This document shows positions 1 through 10,364 of a stretch of DNA of 64,000 nucleotides, in pieces. The number at the start of each line of letters is the position of its first letter. The stretch's first letter is position 1. Origin of the DNA: Endothia cerciana (taxonomy: Eukaryota; Ascomycota; Sordariomycetes; Diaporthales; Cryphonectriaceae); contig JALRMH010000013.1 of assembly GCA_026119935.1 (NCBI GenBank), positions 715,792 through 779,791 on the forward strand, given 5' to 3'. The translations under genes were made by a program, and so were the position numbers. Below the pieces are notes generated by a model that was not told the DNA's origin, did not search any database, and worked only from the letters and a program-made list of their open reading frames with translations.

Positions 1-718
1 ACAGTCTGCAGAACTACGGCGCAGAGGAAACAGTCTATGATGGCCAGCCCTACACATACTCTACGACGTACCACAATGGACAACTCCAGCTATACGCGCA
101 CCATACAGCCGCGCCCTCGACCTCTGGTAGCCGGCCCGAGTACCACATGGCCCAGCTCGCATCTTACGCGTTGACCAACAAGCGGGAGACCTTTGTTGAA
201 GGAGCTACGGCATTCAGGAACGCGCGGGATATGGCGAAGCAGCACCGAGACACCTTCATTGAGGCCGCAAATTCCAGACACCCCACACGATTGGTGTCTG
301 CTCATGAGAATCTTGCTGTCTCTACTGAGCGTCCCTCTCCACCAGACAGTGATGATAGGCAACCAAGTGCTTCTCCTTGCCAGCTACAGCAGTCTGTCAG
401 TGCCATGAACTCATCTCGTCCCAAATCGATGTAGTTATTTTACTAATTGTCTCTGCCTGCAGGATGATCGACGGCACAGCAGTCAGGAACCTCAGTCATC
501 CACTGCCGCAACGGATCCACCGCCGAGCTTTCAATACGAGGTTCACGTCGAGTCCAACGTCAAGCTCTAGCACAAGAAACAACATTGAGAGGCTTACGGT
601 CAGTTCGAAGCGCGCCAGGAACTCGCAGAGTCCGCCGTCCGTTTCCCATCGTTCAAAGAAAGCACGGCTCTCGAAGGACTGAATAGCAGAACCAGCGCAG
701 GCTTCGGTGGGGAATTTG
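1..718 (+). pseudogene. 3' part of an unrecognised fungal gene, apparently decayed; 5' end outside window
   Basis: A reading frame is already open at the left edge and runs in the frame of position 147 to beyond position 293. It contains a helical, charged stretch (ETFVEGATAFRNARDMAKQH) of the kind seen in uncharacterised ascomycete proteins. A possible phase-0 intron lies at 294-462 (donor GTGTCT, acceptor CTGCAG). It joins the frame to a second segment from 463 that reads like protein (...SFQYEVHVESNVKL) but meets TAG at 568-570 and TGA at 586-588. After these the same frame stays open with protein-like content (EAYGQFEARQELAESAV) to about 718. Changing the two stops to CAG and CGA would leave one frame, so I read this as a gene damaged by C-to-T change. 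The alternative is a real C-terminus at 570 with chance coding-like sequence after it. The function is not recognised. Confidence 0.45.
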
Positions 719-1104
719 GGGGGGGGGGGGGTAGTCAGAAACGACCGGCCACTTGAGCCCAGTCGTGCTTGAACGGCTGATGTGCATAGCCATGTGGTTG
801 GTAATGTCTAATATCCCAATCAGGTAGCAATTTCTAGCTGTGTCTTGCTAGAGTGAGTGGCCCTCTAGAAGGGGTGGCCCTAGAAAACCGGCGTCTTAGA
901 TTCGCAGTTAGTATCGGTCAAGACTCTTGAGATAATTATCAGACTGCTGTCTGAGCAGTTATTTCCCCGGAGTGGGCAAACTTTTGTATGCTGAAAAAGC
1001 CGATCTCTTCACGAAAACTCCACCCAAGCCGCATTCCCGACTTCAGATTAAGTCGCCTACCGACGCAAAGCGAGAGCAGCGTTTCTCTCTCGAATTGCGA
1101 AGCA
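719..1104. other. Intergenic, no gene seen
   Basis: It starts within a run of 14 G (718-731). No reading frame with protein-like content or splice signals was seen. Confidence 0.5.
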
Positions 1105-2033
1105 TTAAAGATGAGGAAAGCCGCGCATGACAACCTCATTGAGGCATTGGAAACATCTTGTCTTCAAGGGCACGTCACTTTCTCTGGGCCCTGGTTGCTC
1201 TGGCGAACTGCCTAGCGGGCGAACGTGCCCGTTAGGCCTCCAGACTCGCCCCCAAGAATAAGGAACATATCTGGGGGTATCTCTTGGTCGAAACTGGCCA
1301 GTCCGGGCGATCCGGTCACCGAAAGGATGCTCTTGGCCCGGTGCGAATAATATCGGGCATGAGCATACTAATAGGTGCTGGGCGCGTCCCCGCGGCCATT
1401 CGGGCGACGAGAAGGCCGTAAAGGATAGGCACGGGAGGTCACGTCCCTCCTGGATCTGTGTCTTCAGGCCAGGCCACGGAGACGCCTCGGAGCAGTAGGC
1501 ACAGCGCAGCTGACGAAGTGGCCCCGTGAGGCTGAATGCAATCGACATCGTCGTGTTGCGCAGCCCCACAAGACATTTGTGGGTGTCCTGGGACCACCCA
1601 GTTAATGCCTGCGTCTCTTCGGGCTCAGAATAATGCGAGAGAGGCATGACGGTTTCGCGGCGCTGAAGCGCGTGGGAAGAAAACATAGGTTGGGAGAGGA
1701 GAGAAGAGAGAAGACACAGTTGCACAGGAAAGGAGACACGTGCGTAGAATGGAAGACAGCCCATTTTGTAGCACGTACCCTGACCGGGCGCAGTGATGAT
1801 CTGAACGCTCGCTTCTTCCAATCCGCGATCAACTCTGTCAGATGGCTCAAGTTGCTCTCCGACTCCAACGTTGGCTCCAGAGTCGGACGCTGGCTTGGAC
1901 GTCGAAGGTGAAGAGCCGGAAGGGGCACCGATCCTGATCCTGACGGCTGATGCGACTCGTCTTCATCTTTGAGTGACGGAGGCTCCTGTCCGATTCCAAA
2001 AAGGGGACAGGGGTTGTGTAACAAGGTCGACAA
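1105..2033 (-). CDS. Candidate two-exon gene, unrecognised product
   Basis: Exon 1 (2033-1779) and exon 2 (1662-1105) join in phase 0 across a 116-bp intron with a GTACGT donor and a pyrimidine-rich tract ending TTCAG. Exon 1 is Ser/Pro-rich, then has a more structured stretch (LSHLTELIADWKKRAFRSSL). Exon 2 continues with a mixed-composition segment (SHYSEPEETQALTGWSQDTH, then LVGLRNTTMSIAFSLTGPL). Joined, it would give about 270 residues. The C-terminal half, after SLTGPL, looks less protein-like, so a further intron or an early end is possible. No family is recognised. It lies in a stretch with decayed frames and may itself be a relic. What favours a gene is the phase-consistent intron and the natural residue mix across the junction. 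Confidence 0.3.
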
Positions 2034-3690
2034 ACCTTCGGGAGTGATCCTGTGTGTTGCGAGTGTTCAATTCCGTTGGAGATACATGATGGTCTGGAGG
2101 AGAAAAGGTTCAGAGACCAACCACGTTTTTGTTGATTCCCTAGACAGCACAGTATTGAAGAGGAGAGAGGATGTGAAATAGAGCCTCTTGGCCTGGGAGC
2201 CCTACGAATGCCTTGTGGCCGTATTTGCCTTTTTCGATTTGCGTAGACTTGTTTCCCGTTGAGATATTTCTTCAGGTACTTACTTTCTCCAGCTTCCCAT
2301 CTTCGTTTCTTAGAAAACGAAACGAGAATGCATCACTCATCGAACAATTTTCCAAGAAATAATCTCCATTTTCCATTTCTGGTATATTGTCCTTAGTTGC
2401 TGCTGCTTTCCACCAGCTGCTCCTCCCACCTACCAGTTGCGGCTGCTCTTGCATATACCAACCTATCAATTGCTGATTTTCAGGATCCGCGTAGGGCCCG
2501 TGAATATGCCAGCACAAGACAACCCAAAAAATTGTCTGGTAGAGAAATGGAATGAACAGATTGATTACGCCCAGGGACGCGAGGGGGTCTAGAGGGCTGC
2601 CCTATCAAAGTGTCTGTGATATCTCCTTGTGCTAGCCTACAGGTGTCTCGTCAAAGCCCATGCAGAGAATCACCACCGTTATGCCGGGTCCCAAGCTTGC
2701 GTACCTAACGATCCTGAGGGTCTGTTAGGCAGGGAAATGGAGTTATCTGCTATACGTCAACCAATAAACTGACTTCCGCAAACCGTCAGTAGGGTCACCG
2801 GGAACGTGCCCGTTATCATCATTTGCCAGGGACCAGGTTCTAGAGGCTGCAGGGGTGAGATGGGCATATTGATCAACATACCAGGAACGGTAGACGGGAG
2901 ACAGGAAACACCCCCTACGAATAACGTGTAGGTGGTCTGGCACCTTTTCTCTTTGCGAAAGCCGGCATGCCGTAATAGCGGAACCGGATTCTACGACACA
3001 CTGGCCGCCTCCGCCCCTCTGTCTTGGCCCACCACCGCCCGGTTCATGTTGCCGGTGACCAGAGCTCTTACGCGGCTGTCCCGGACGGAGGGCCGGAGTA
3101 CGACACGTATCACCCATACAACCGCATCTGTTGAAGGACGTCACGATCATCCCTCCAGTGTACGTGTTGATTGCGGCATGGGATCGGTCTAAGGCTTCGT
3201 TGCCTGGTACACCTACCTATTGTTGCCTATTACTGCTGCCGATTATTCTCGTGAACGACTGCAGAGTCGCAGAGAAGACAACGGATCCTGGTGTCCACTG
3301 GCGGCGCCGGGGCGGGGGGGGGGGGGTTATGGGTTTTATGGGACACAGCGGCATGGCTGCACCACTCCAGATCGGTTGCTCATCAAGCAGTCCTTTCAAG
3401 TTTTGGCGGCGACATTCCGGGCAGTGAAGCGGTTTCTCGGAGTCCTTGGCGTGCCCTTTCCTCGTATGACTCGTCAAGCCGACCGACGAAAGGAATGAGG
3501 CAGAACAGAAAAACAGGCAGAGACGCTTGACCCTGGATTTATTGCGGGTAGGTGCATACGCAGGTCCATGGTGAGCTGCTCCGAATCCACGGGCGGCTCC
3601 CTATCAAGTCGCCTCGTGCCCGTCACTGACTGGTGAGCAATGAGCCGCCCAATGTACATAGCACGGCCTTTGTCTGCAGCGCCGTCATCA
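2034..3690. other. Gene-poor stretch with isolated protein-like frames
   Basis: On the minus strand 2517-2272 encodes an 81-residue frame whose end (FLENCSMSDAFSFRFLRNED) runs into a GTAAGT donor at about 2280, so it could be an orphan exon. On the plus strand, about 3040-3114 reads AGDQSSYAAVPDGGPEYDTY before a TGA. Neither can be extended into a gene. A run of 13 G lies at 3314-3326. I see nothing else. Confidence 0.35.
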
Positions 3691-3699
3691 ACTGAGTCT

Positions 3700-4060
3700 A
3701 CCACCCTGGCGATAAAATCGTTCGAAGGGGAGAGGCTTCAGCCACGTAAACGGACAGGCGCTCTGGGTTTTGGTGTGGTTTTGCGAGGGTGTCGGTAGGT
3801 CTTCCCTCCACCCTCAGGGTCGCGGCCTCCTCGAAGTATTGTCGTCTCCTCTCGGCAAGCAAAGGATCCGACAATTCCCTGATGGCGAAAGCTCGGCCAG
3901 TCCCATCGTGGACCCACCACGCGTTCTCTCAGGTCCTTGCGAGTGGCTTCCCAATGGGCGATATCACTCCGCTCTACGTAGATTGGAGCATATTGCTGTC
4001 ACAATCGAGCGAGGGTTGGCGCAGTAGTTCTTCAGATAACCCCCGGTCTGCGTCGACTGC
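3700..4060 (-). pseudogene. Decayed coding fragment, unrecognised
   Basis: On the minus strand one frame around 3990-3930 reads APIYVERSDIAHWEATRKDL. The neighbouring frame, from about 3935 down to 3717, reads ENAWWVHDGTGRAFAIRELS, then a charged helical stretch (AERRRQYFEEAATLRVEG), and stops at TAG. The two parts need a one-base shift to join. The second frame has a TGA at 3931-3929, where CGA would keep it open, and the upstream part has a TGA where TGG or CGA would. The residue composition is much more protein-like than in the shadow frames. I infer a gene broken by a frameshift and transition-type stops; the family is unknown. Confidence 0.35.
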
Positions 4061-4457
4061 CTGAGGTGCAAAGGATGCCGTCAGGTTCTCACGCAGTTGT
4101 CGCGGCTGGTGACTGCGTTGAAAAACGCCGCTTATATGAGATAAAACGTAGTTCCGCGGCGCTGGCGAGAGCACACCTTTGTTGGGTTGAGTATTAGAAA
4201 CAAATGCAGCCCCAACAAAGAACCAGGATGCATACCGTCAAGCCTATTGCCTGCACCGACCCGACCCGCAAGGAAGTACGGACGAATAACGTTCTGGGTA
4301 CCCGGCGACGAGGGTTGTGCCGCAGCCATAATATAGAGAGCTGCTTATACGTTATCGGGAAGATCGGCTTGTCCTGGGTGCCGTCCTTCTATTTCATCCT
4401 GACACGTTGACTGCCCTCAAAGAGCGGCCGGCCGAGTAGGTAGGTTTTGCACAGAGT

Positions 4458-5100
4458 CTACCAGAGGAGGAGCATGTTGTGGAACGCAATTCGTATTTCA
4501 GGCTCACAAGGTATATATCCCTTGCCCGCTGCTAAAGGGTCTTGATGAGGAGGGGACAACATCCTCAGCTGTGGGCTTCCTTCTTGATAAAGGTTTGTTC
4601 GCGGGTAAAGTCCCAGCTTGTCAGCCCGGGCACGGGTCCACCAGAAAACTTCAGCTATCATTTTCGCATAACTATTCGGGTACTTGTTTCTCGCATTGAC
4701 TAGGCAGAACTAAACCTGTGATGACTTCAAAAACAGGCCCAACACCTTTGCCTATAATACTTACTCATTCCACACTCGCGAGAGTCTCGCTCTCTTGGCT
4801 TGCGTTGTTTTCGCAACGAGGACAAGGGGCTCGTCGCCGACCTCCGCTAAGAGATCTTGAACCGTCTCGGGATTGATATCCAAAAAGGTTCGACCTGATA
4901 TACGCGCAGTGGTCATACTCAATATTAGTTCTGTAGAGATTATGTCGATATCCTACAGTTCCTGAGATCGAGACGGATTCTTGGGCAAGGAAACAGGACC
5001 AACTTCCCATCAACACTCCACAACTTCTGTTTACCATCTTGCAAGTATCTTGAGAACAGTTTTCAACGGTAATGTACGTATTCTGGAGAGGATCTGCTGC
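4458..5100 (-). pseudogene. Decayed two-exon gene fragment, unrecognised
   Basis: Exon A, up to 4765, ends with a protein-like frame (DINPETVQDLLAEVGDEPLV, then AKTTQAKRARLSRVW) at a canonical GTAAGT donor (4764). A 93-bp intron ends in TAG at 4672. Exon B (4671-4458) continues in the correct phase with YAKMIAEVFWWTRARADKLG and closes at a TAG. Upstream in exon A the same frame is interrupted by TAG at 4955-4953 and TGA at 5012-5010, which CAG and CGA would repair. The exact splice-phase match argues that this was a real gene; the stops argue that it is now broken. Other frames of exon A are also partly open, so the reading is uncertain. Confidence 0.35.
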
Positions 5101-5139
5101 TGTGTGGCAGCAGCACTTGCACTGGGGCTGGGCTGAGGT

Positions 5140-6130
5140 CTCTCCCCCCCCCCCCCCGGGACACCACAATCTTCAGGAAATCACCCTGCGGAAGGGGGAG
5201 GGGGGGGGGCGCTTATAAGCCCGACAAGTCGAGGGAGATCCAGGGAGCGGCCCCCGTCTTGTTCACGCCGTTCCTGTGTACATAACCAGACGGGAGGAGG
5301 TGGTCAAACGCACACACACACACATATACACACGCACACGGGGTCCGCGCCGAGGGTGGGGGGGGGGGGGAAGGGTGTTGGTCTCACAGTCAACAAAATT
5401 TGCCGAGAGCGCACAGATCAGTAAATAAATACGATGGGATCCCTGAGGCAGTGTCCTCCTCGGTCATCATCCCCGACGCACGACTGCCTGTGCAGCCAGG
5501 GCGTTCTGGGGGAGAACCTGAAGAGGCCGCCCGAGTGCCCCCCACGAAGCATCCCCGCCCTTACCTGGAATGAATGAATAAATAAAAAAATAAAAATAAA
5601 AGTGCCAGCACGACATGTGGTATTCGCAGTAGAAAGAAAGAATGAGACAACCCCCCCCACCCACCAAAAAAGAAAGAAAAAAAGGAGGAGACTGGGTGCA
5701 CAAAGAAAAAGAATTTTATCATGACATCCAATTATTTTTGTAACACCCTTCTGCCACACCCGCCAAGTCTCTCTCCAGGAAGGCGGGGGGTGAGGGCAAA
5801 GAAATACAAAAAAAGAGAAGAAGAAAAAAACCACATTCCTTCTGCCTATCACCCAACGTTTCCTCCAGAACCGCCGCAGGAGGGAGCGGGTGTCCCAGCC
5901 CTCCACCGCCATGACCGGACCGTGACCTCACGTCCCCCAACCTCGATGTCCGCAAGTTTGTTCAGGGCTGCGGTCTCCGCCCAGCCCTTGGGGGGCCGCT
6001 TGCGCAACTTCCGGCGCGGGGGTGGCTGGGGGCGCCGGTGGTGGTGTTGCTGCTGCTGGGCAGGGGGGGGGGAGGACGGGCCGGGGGAGGGGGAGGACCC
6101 TGAAGTCAAACGAGCAAACATCCGGGAGAG
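5140..6130. other. Intergenic stretch with simple repeats, downstream of SNX3
   Basis: It contains G/C runs (for example 5358-5370), a short CA-type microsatellite (about 5311-5338) and A-rich tracts (about 5578-5600 and 5660-5690). Long open frames on both strands here are low-complexity (poly-Phe, poly-Pro, poly-Gly) and are not supported as genes. Confidence 0.5.
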
Positions 6131-6877
6131 TCACCACGCGTTGCGGTCCCAGTTCGGATCTGTACGCATAATGTCAGCCCCGTACACATAGCGAAGGACC
6201 CGCTCCTGGTCTTCACCACCCCCCCCCCGAGAGAGGGGGAGGGAGGGAGGGAGAGAGAAAGAAAGAAGAGAGAAAGAAAGAAGAGAGAAAAAAAAACCCC
6301 CCAAAAAAAACCTGGGGGCCAGACGTACCTTGTACAAAGGCCGCCAGCACCTTGCTCCCCGTCTGCAGCAGCGGGTGCCCGACCACGATCCTGAGGAACT
6401 TCTCCAGCCCCTGCCTCCGGCCCTCGATGACGTCGTCGCTGAAGCGGTTGGTGAAGACCTTGCCCGGCAGCGGGGGGATGGTGACGCGGGCGCTCTCGCG
6501 CTCGAGGATGTCGCGGAAGTACTCGAAGTCGGAGTAGCGGCGGCGGACGGTGGACTGGCGCAGCTTGAAGGCGGGGATGTTGGTGCGGCAGACGATCTCG
6601 TAGTCGGTGTACATGGAGCGGCCGATGCCGTGTGTTCGGGGGTTGCGGACCTGTTGCGTATACAGCGCATCGCGCACACCCAAGGTCAGCCGTCCCGTGC
6701 CCGCTCGTCACAGACCGAGGGGGAGGGGGAGACCAGAGCAGAGTCAAACCCGCCCTGGTATGGGGCAGGGAGAAGGGGGGTGCGCACCTCGATCTCCAGG
6801 AAGTTCTCCGGCGGCCCGTAGATCTCGTCGAACGACTGCTGCCGCGTGTCCGGCAGGCTGGACATGGACTGCATCAC
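6131..6877 (-). CDS. SNX3: Sorting nexin SNX3/Grd19-type (PX domain)
   Basis: Small PX-domain sorting nexin that binds phosphatidylinositol 3-phosphate on early endosomes and acts with retromer in endosome-to-Golgi recycling. Three exons: 6877-6788, 6650-6329 and 6159-6131. Introns are 137 and 169 bp, phases 0 and 1, with donors GTGCGC and GTACGT. The spliced protein of about 146 residues starts MMQSMSSLPDTRQQSFDEIY, has PPENFLEIEVRNPRTHG before the PX core, then the lipid-binding RRRYSDFEYF motif and the PPLPGK proline loop. It ends DPNWDRNAW, the conserved fungal SNX3 terminus encoded by a tiny last exon. The second intron is almost pure GA/CT. The frame stays open upstream of this Met to 7129, so a longer N-terminus is possible. 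Confidence 0.93.
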
Positions 6878-7203
6878 GGGCCTGGGGAACCTCGACGAGA
6901 CGGGCGACGTCGCCGCGCTGCTGCTGCCGGTGCTGCCGGCGCCGCCGCCCGCCAGGCCCGCCGACGGCAGCGGGGACCTGGGCGGGAGCCCGGCGCCCGC
7001 GGCCGGGGGGGCGCCGCCACCGCCGCCGTTCTCTCCGTTGGAAGCCGTCTTGACGGTGGTTGCGGAGGGGGGGGGGGGTTGGTATCGGTTTTTCTTCTGG
7101 GCGGCGCGGCCTCGAGGCCGGGTCAGGAGCTACAGGATAGCTTTCGGCGTCCCGCGGGGTGGGAGGCGACGATGGGTAGCTGATGTTGAAGGGGGGACGT
7201 TGA

Positions 7204-7235
<32 letters not shown>

Positions 7236-8004
7236 TATGTCACGCGCGGGCAAAGCGGTAGGCTTGCTGAATTGTAGGGTGAAGAGTGGAGACACACCAC
7301 TCTGGAGGGCATGGGGAATAAGCGCGCACCCTAGTTGGGGGGGGGGGTGGGTGTTACCCTGCAGAGCCCCATCCCAGAACCGTGGATCTGGGGAAGGGGA
7401 AGTAAAAAAATATAAAAATAAAAAAAATAAAAAAGAACTTCCTCGGCAACGGTGTCAAACCAGCCGCGTCAACCCCCCCCCCCCCAATCCGTCTTGCGAT
7501 CCCGGTTTCTCACGCGGTGAAGTGGTGCTGCTCTATCTCATGTCCAGGTTTCATCTACGCCGCATGGTTCACGCCAATCGGTACGGGCAGAGCTCATCAG
7601 CAATTAATTGATCAACGCTGGGCTGGACACGGCTCTGGTCGCACGCCCTCAGGTGGGCGCGCTTCAGGTTGCCCACTGGCCCTGGCGGCCGCCTTGCTAG
7701 CTATACTATCCAATATAGAATGCCCCTCGCGTAACCCCCGGCCTGGATACGCCCACACGGTGGTGATTACGGGTGGCGGATGTGACGGGCAATCTGTCTG
7801 TCGTTGTGGTCGGTATAAATAAGCCTTGACGTGAGAAGCGATAGGCAGATTTCCTCACCTGTGCCCACCCACCACGCCCACCCCCGTCTTACATCCTGCC
7901 CTGCCTGGGCCGTTGTCCCAGGCCGTGCAGCCGTGTGGCCGCTCAGGTCTTGATGGGTCGGCCGCCCGCCCTGCCCCTGAGGTGGCCCGCCCGGATGGTG
8001 GTCC
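6878..8004. other. SNX3 / SF3A1 spacer with possible N-terminal extension of SNX3
   Basis: On the minus strand 7129-6878 is open in frame with SNX3 and encodes a Gly/Ala/Ser-rich segment ending SSRFPRPV directly before MMQSMSS. It has no ATG and begins after a TAG at 7132-7130, so it could be coding only if an upstream exon exists. A (TG)n microsatellite lies at 7205-7228 and C/G runs lie near 7066-7078, 7337-7346 and 7472-7484. 7500-8004 holds nothing recognisable; the last part is probably the SF3A1 3' flank. Confidence 0.5.
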
Positions 8005-9588
8005 TCATCTCTTCTCGGCCGAAAACTTCTCGTGGATGGCCCTGATCTGGTCCTCGACGCTGACCGGCGGTGACTGGTTCGCCTGGGCCTGGCCCCCGGG
8101 GCCCCCGTCGGAGGAGCCGACGGCAACCTTCTTCCGCCGGGACGCCTCTTCCTCGGACACGGGCAGCCCGGCGGCATCAAACACGTCGCTGCGCTGGCTG
8201 GCAAAGCGCTTGAGGTTGTTTGCCACATCTGCCGTGGACAGGTTCGTCGTGGCATAGCGTGAGTCCGCCTTGGCCTTCTGTTCCTTCCACCTCGGGTCCA
8301 GCAGCTCGATCCGCATGTGCTCCTGCAGCTCGCTGAACGGCACCTGCTGGCTGCAGTTCGGGCAGATCGCCACCTGCTGCCCCGTCTTGTTCCGTGCCGC
8401 CGCCCTCGGGACGGGCGCCTCCCTGATCTTGACGTTCCCCATCCCCCCTCTGGCCTCCGCCTGCGCCTGCTGCGCCCGCGCCCTCGCCCGCTCCCGCTCC
8501 GCGATCCTCTGTGCCTCCTCGTCCTCTCCGGGCCTTGTTGCTGTTGTTCCTCCGGCTGCCGGCGGTGTGGGCGGGTGCGCGGGGGGCGGGTGCACCGGGA
8601 GGGTCTGTTGCTGGGCTGCCGGCAGCGGGCCGTCGTCGAACGGGAAGGCCTCCTCGAGGCGGAGGTTGGAGCTGATGGCCACCTTGTTCCTCTCCTCGAG
8701 CGAGGCGTACTGCAGGTCGTTGAGCGTCGTCGGGGGCGGCAGCTTGGCCTGCTCGTCGAGCTCCGTGAACACGATGGTCTCGGCCACCACGAAGTCGTTC
8801 CAGTCGATCCGTGCGAACTCCAGCTTCTCCTCCTGCTCCTCCTCCTCCCTCCTGGCCTTCTCCGCCTCCTGGTGCTTCGCCCATTCAGCCCTCTGCCTGG
8901 CGCGCGCCAGCACGTGGTACTTGTTGTCCACCGTCTTCTGCAGCTCCTCCATGCGTTCCCGCTGGGCCTTGGTGCCCTCCCCCGTGCCCGTCTCCCGCAG
9001 CAGTATGGAGTACTGGTCGATCATGTGCTGGAAGTAGTTGTGGAAGGTGTGGTTCTGGATGAGGAACTGGAACTGCGGGCTGCTGCCCTCGCGCTGTGCC
9101 AGGCTCGTCATGAACTGCCGGCCGTTCCTCGCGACGAACAGCGCCGTCAGCCGCAGGATCTCCAGGTCCTTCTGGTTGATGCGCGGCATGCGCGCCGAGA
9201 ACTGGAAGTCGGGCGGCTTGGGCGGGCCCTTTGGCACCTCCTTCTCAGGCGCTGGCCCAATCTCCCCGGTGCGGCCGGCGGCGACGTTATCACCGTGCCC
9301 GGCCTTGTATTCCTCCTTGCGCCACTGGTAGTAGGGGTGGTACGCGTCGGATTGGCTCATCAGGAAGCTAAACTTCGGGTTGGCGCCGTGGCTCTCGCGG
9401 ATTCTATCCTCGAAGCTTACCCCGCGGCGTGCCACGAAGCTGGCGGTCTTCTCGATGGCCTCGCGGATCTCGCCAGGCGGAGGGATGACCATGCCGGGGG
9501 GCGGCTTCATCTTCTCGTCGGGGGCTGCCGCCGCCGCTGCTGCTGTTGCTGCTGCTGCTGGTGCAGCATCGCCGTTGGTGGTCGCCAT
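8005..9588 (-). CDS. PRP21: Splicing factor 3A subunit 1 (SF3A1 / Prp21)
   Basis: Subunit of the SF3a complex of U2 snRNP, needed for prespliceosome assembly in the nucleus. Single exon of 527 residues. Residues 10-22 are an Ala tract. SURP domain 1 is at about 43-90 (IEKTASFVARRGVSFEDRI) and SURP domain 2 at about 142-190 (LRLTALFVARNGRQFM, then FQFLIQNHTFHNYFQ). A charged coiled-coil-like segment and the PRP21-type region (FARIDWNDFVVAETIVF) follow. Near the C-terminus a CPNCSQQVPFSELQEHMRIE segment precedes LLDPRWKEQKAK and the terminal VEDQIRAIHEKF. I chose the ATG at 9588 (context GAGCCATGGCG); the frame is open further upstream, but the added residues are low-complexity and unlike the family. 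A separate helical Ubl domain as in human SF3A1 is not present, as usual in fungi. Divergent from LSM7. Confidence 0.95.
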   Translation of the reverse strand: MATTNGDAAPAAAATAAAAAAAPDEKMKPPPGMVIPPPGEIREAIEKTASFVARRGVSFEDRIRESHGANPKFSFLMSQSDAYHPYYQWRKEEYKAGHGDNVAAGRTGEIGPAPEKEVPKGPPKPPDFQFSARMPRINQKDLEILRLTALFVARNGRQFMTSLAQREGSSPQFQFLIQNHTFHNYFQHMIDQYSILLRETGTGEGTKAQRERMEELQKTVDNKYHVLARARQRAEWAKHQEAEKARREEEEQEEKLEFARIDWNDFVVAETIVFTELDEQAKLPPPTTLNDLQYASLEERNKVAISSNLRLEEAFPFDDGPLPAAQQQTLPVHPPPAHPPTPPAAGGTTATRPGEDEEAQRIAERERARARAQQAQAEARGGMGNVKIREAPVPRAAARNKTGQQVAICPNCSQQVPFSELQEHMRIELLDPRWKEQKAKADSRYATTNLSTADVANNLKRFASQRSDVFDAAGLPVSEEEASRRKKVAVGSSDGGPGGQAQANQSPPVSVEDQIRAIHEKFSAEKR

Positions 9589-10364
9589 GGCTCTCGGGGC
9601 GGTGCGCGATGGCAGTTTGGTCCGCCGTGAGGTTTTTGAGGTTGGAGAGGACACACACAGAGAGAGAGAGAGAGAGGGGGGGGGAGACCAGCGAGGAGGT
9701 CTGAGGGATGCGAGGGTCGCGACAAACATCAACGTTTTACAACTACCAGGGCAGGGGATCTCCGGCCGGCAAACGCTGGGAGCAAAAGTCCACAGGGGGG
9801 GCCCTACACTGCCGAGGGCTGACTGCACGGCGGCTGGCGTGGCCAATAAGGGTCCCTGTGCGGCACAGTCAGGGTGCTGCTTCCAGGCCTTGCAAGCTCT
9901 TCCAACAGGCGGGCGGCCCCACCTACCACCTCGTCTATCCCAGCGCTGTACACGCCTGTACGGTACCTTGGTAGACCACCTATCCGTACAGCACCTCCAC
10001 GCTAACTCGCTACTACATACCCGCCTACCAGGGGACCTGCCAGGCCTGCCAGGTACCTCTGCTGCCCCGCCCGGCCTGCCGCGCGCCGAAATATCGAACT
10101 CGGGAGGGAGGGAGGAAGCTCAGGCGCCCATCAACAAAGCCCGACCGAGCCCGCGACCTGCCCTCTCATCAAACCAACCAACCCCTCGACGCGGCCACCC
10201 CAAACCACCCACAGCCCTCCACATCTCTTTCCTTCTTTCTCTCTCTCACGCGCCCTGCGAGGCTTTCTGCCCGACTACAGGCCCAACCTTTCCTCCCCCT
10301 TCCCTCCCTCCCACTCATAACCTCCAGCGACACACACACACACACACACACACATACACAAGCC
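9589..10364. promoter_or_regulatory. Shared divergent promoter region of SF3A1 and LSM7
   Basis: 776 bp separates the two divergent starts, both encoding RNA-splicing or decay factors. It contains a GA microsatellite next to the SF3A1 side (about 9659-9675), a CT-rich tract (about 10223-10250) and a CA microsatellite (about 10330-10360) that ends five bases before the LSM7 ATG. No specific factor site is claimed; co-regulation is an inference from the arrangement. Confidence 0.55.

Noticed and set aside
8317..9630. 437-residue plus-strand frame opposite SF3A1
   Set aside because: Shadow of the minus-strand gene, produced by its GC-rich third codon positions.
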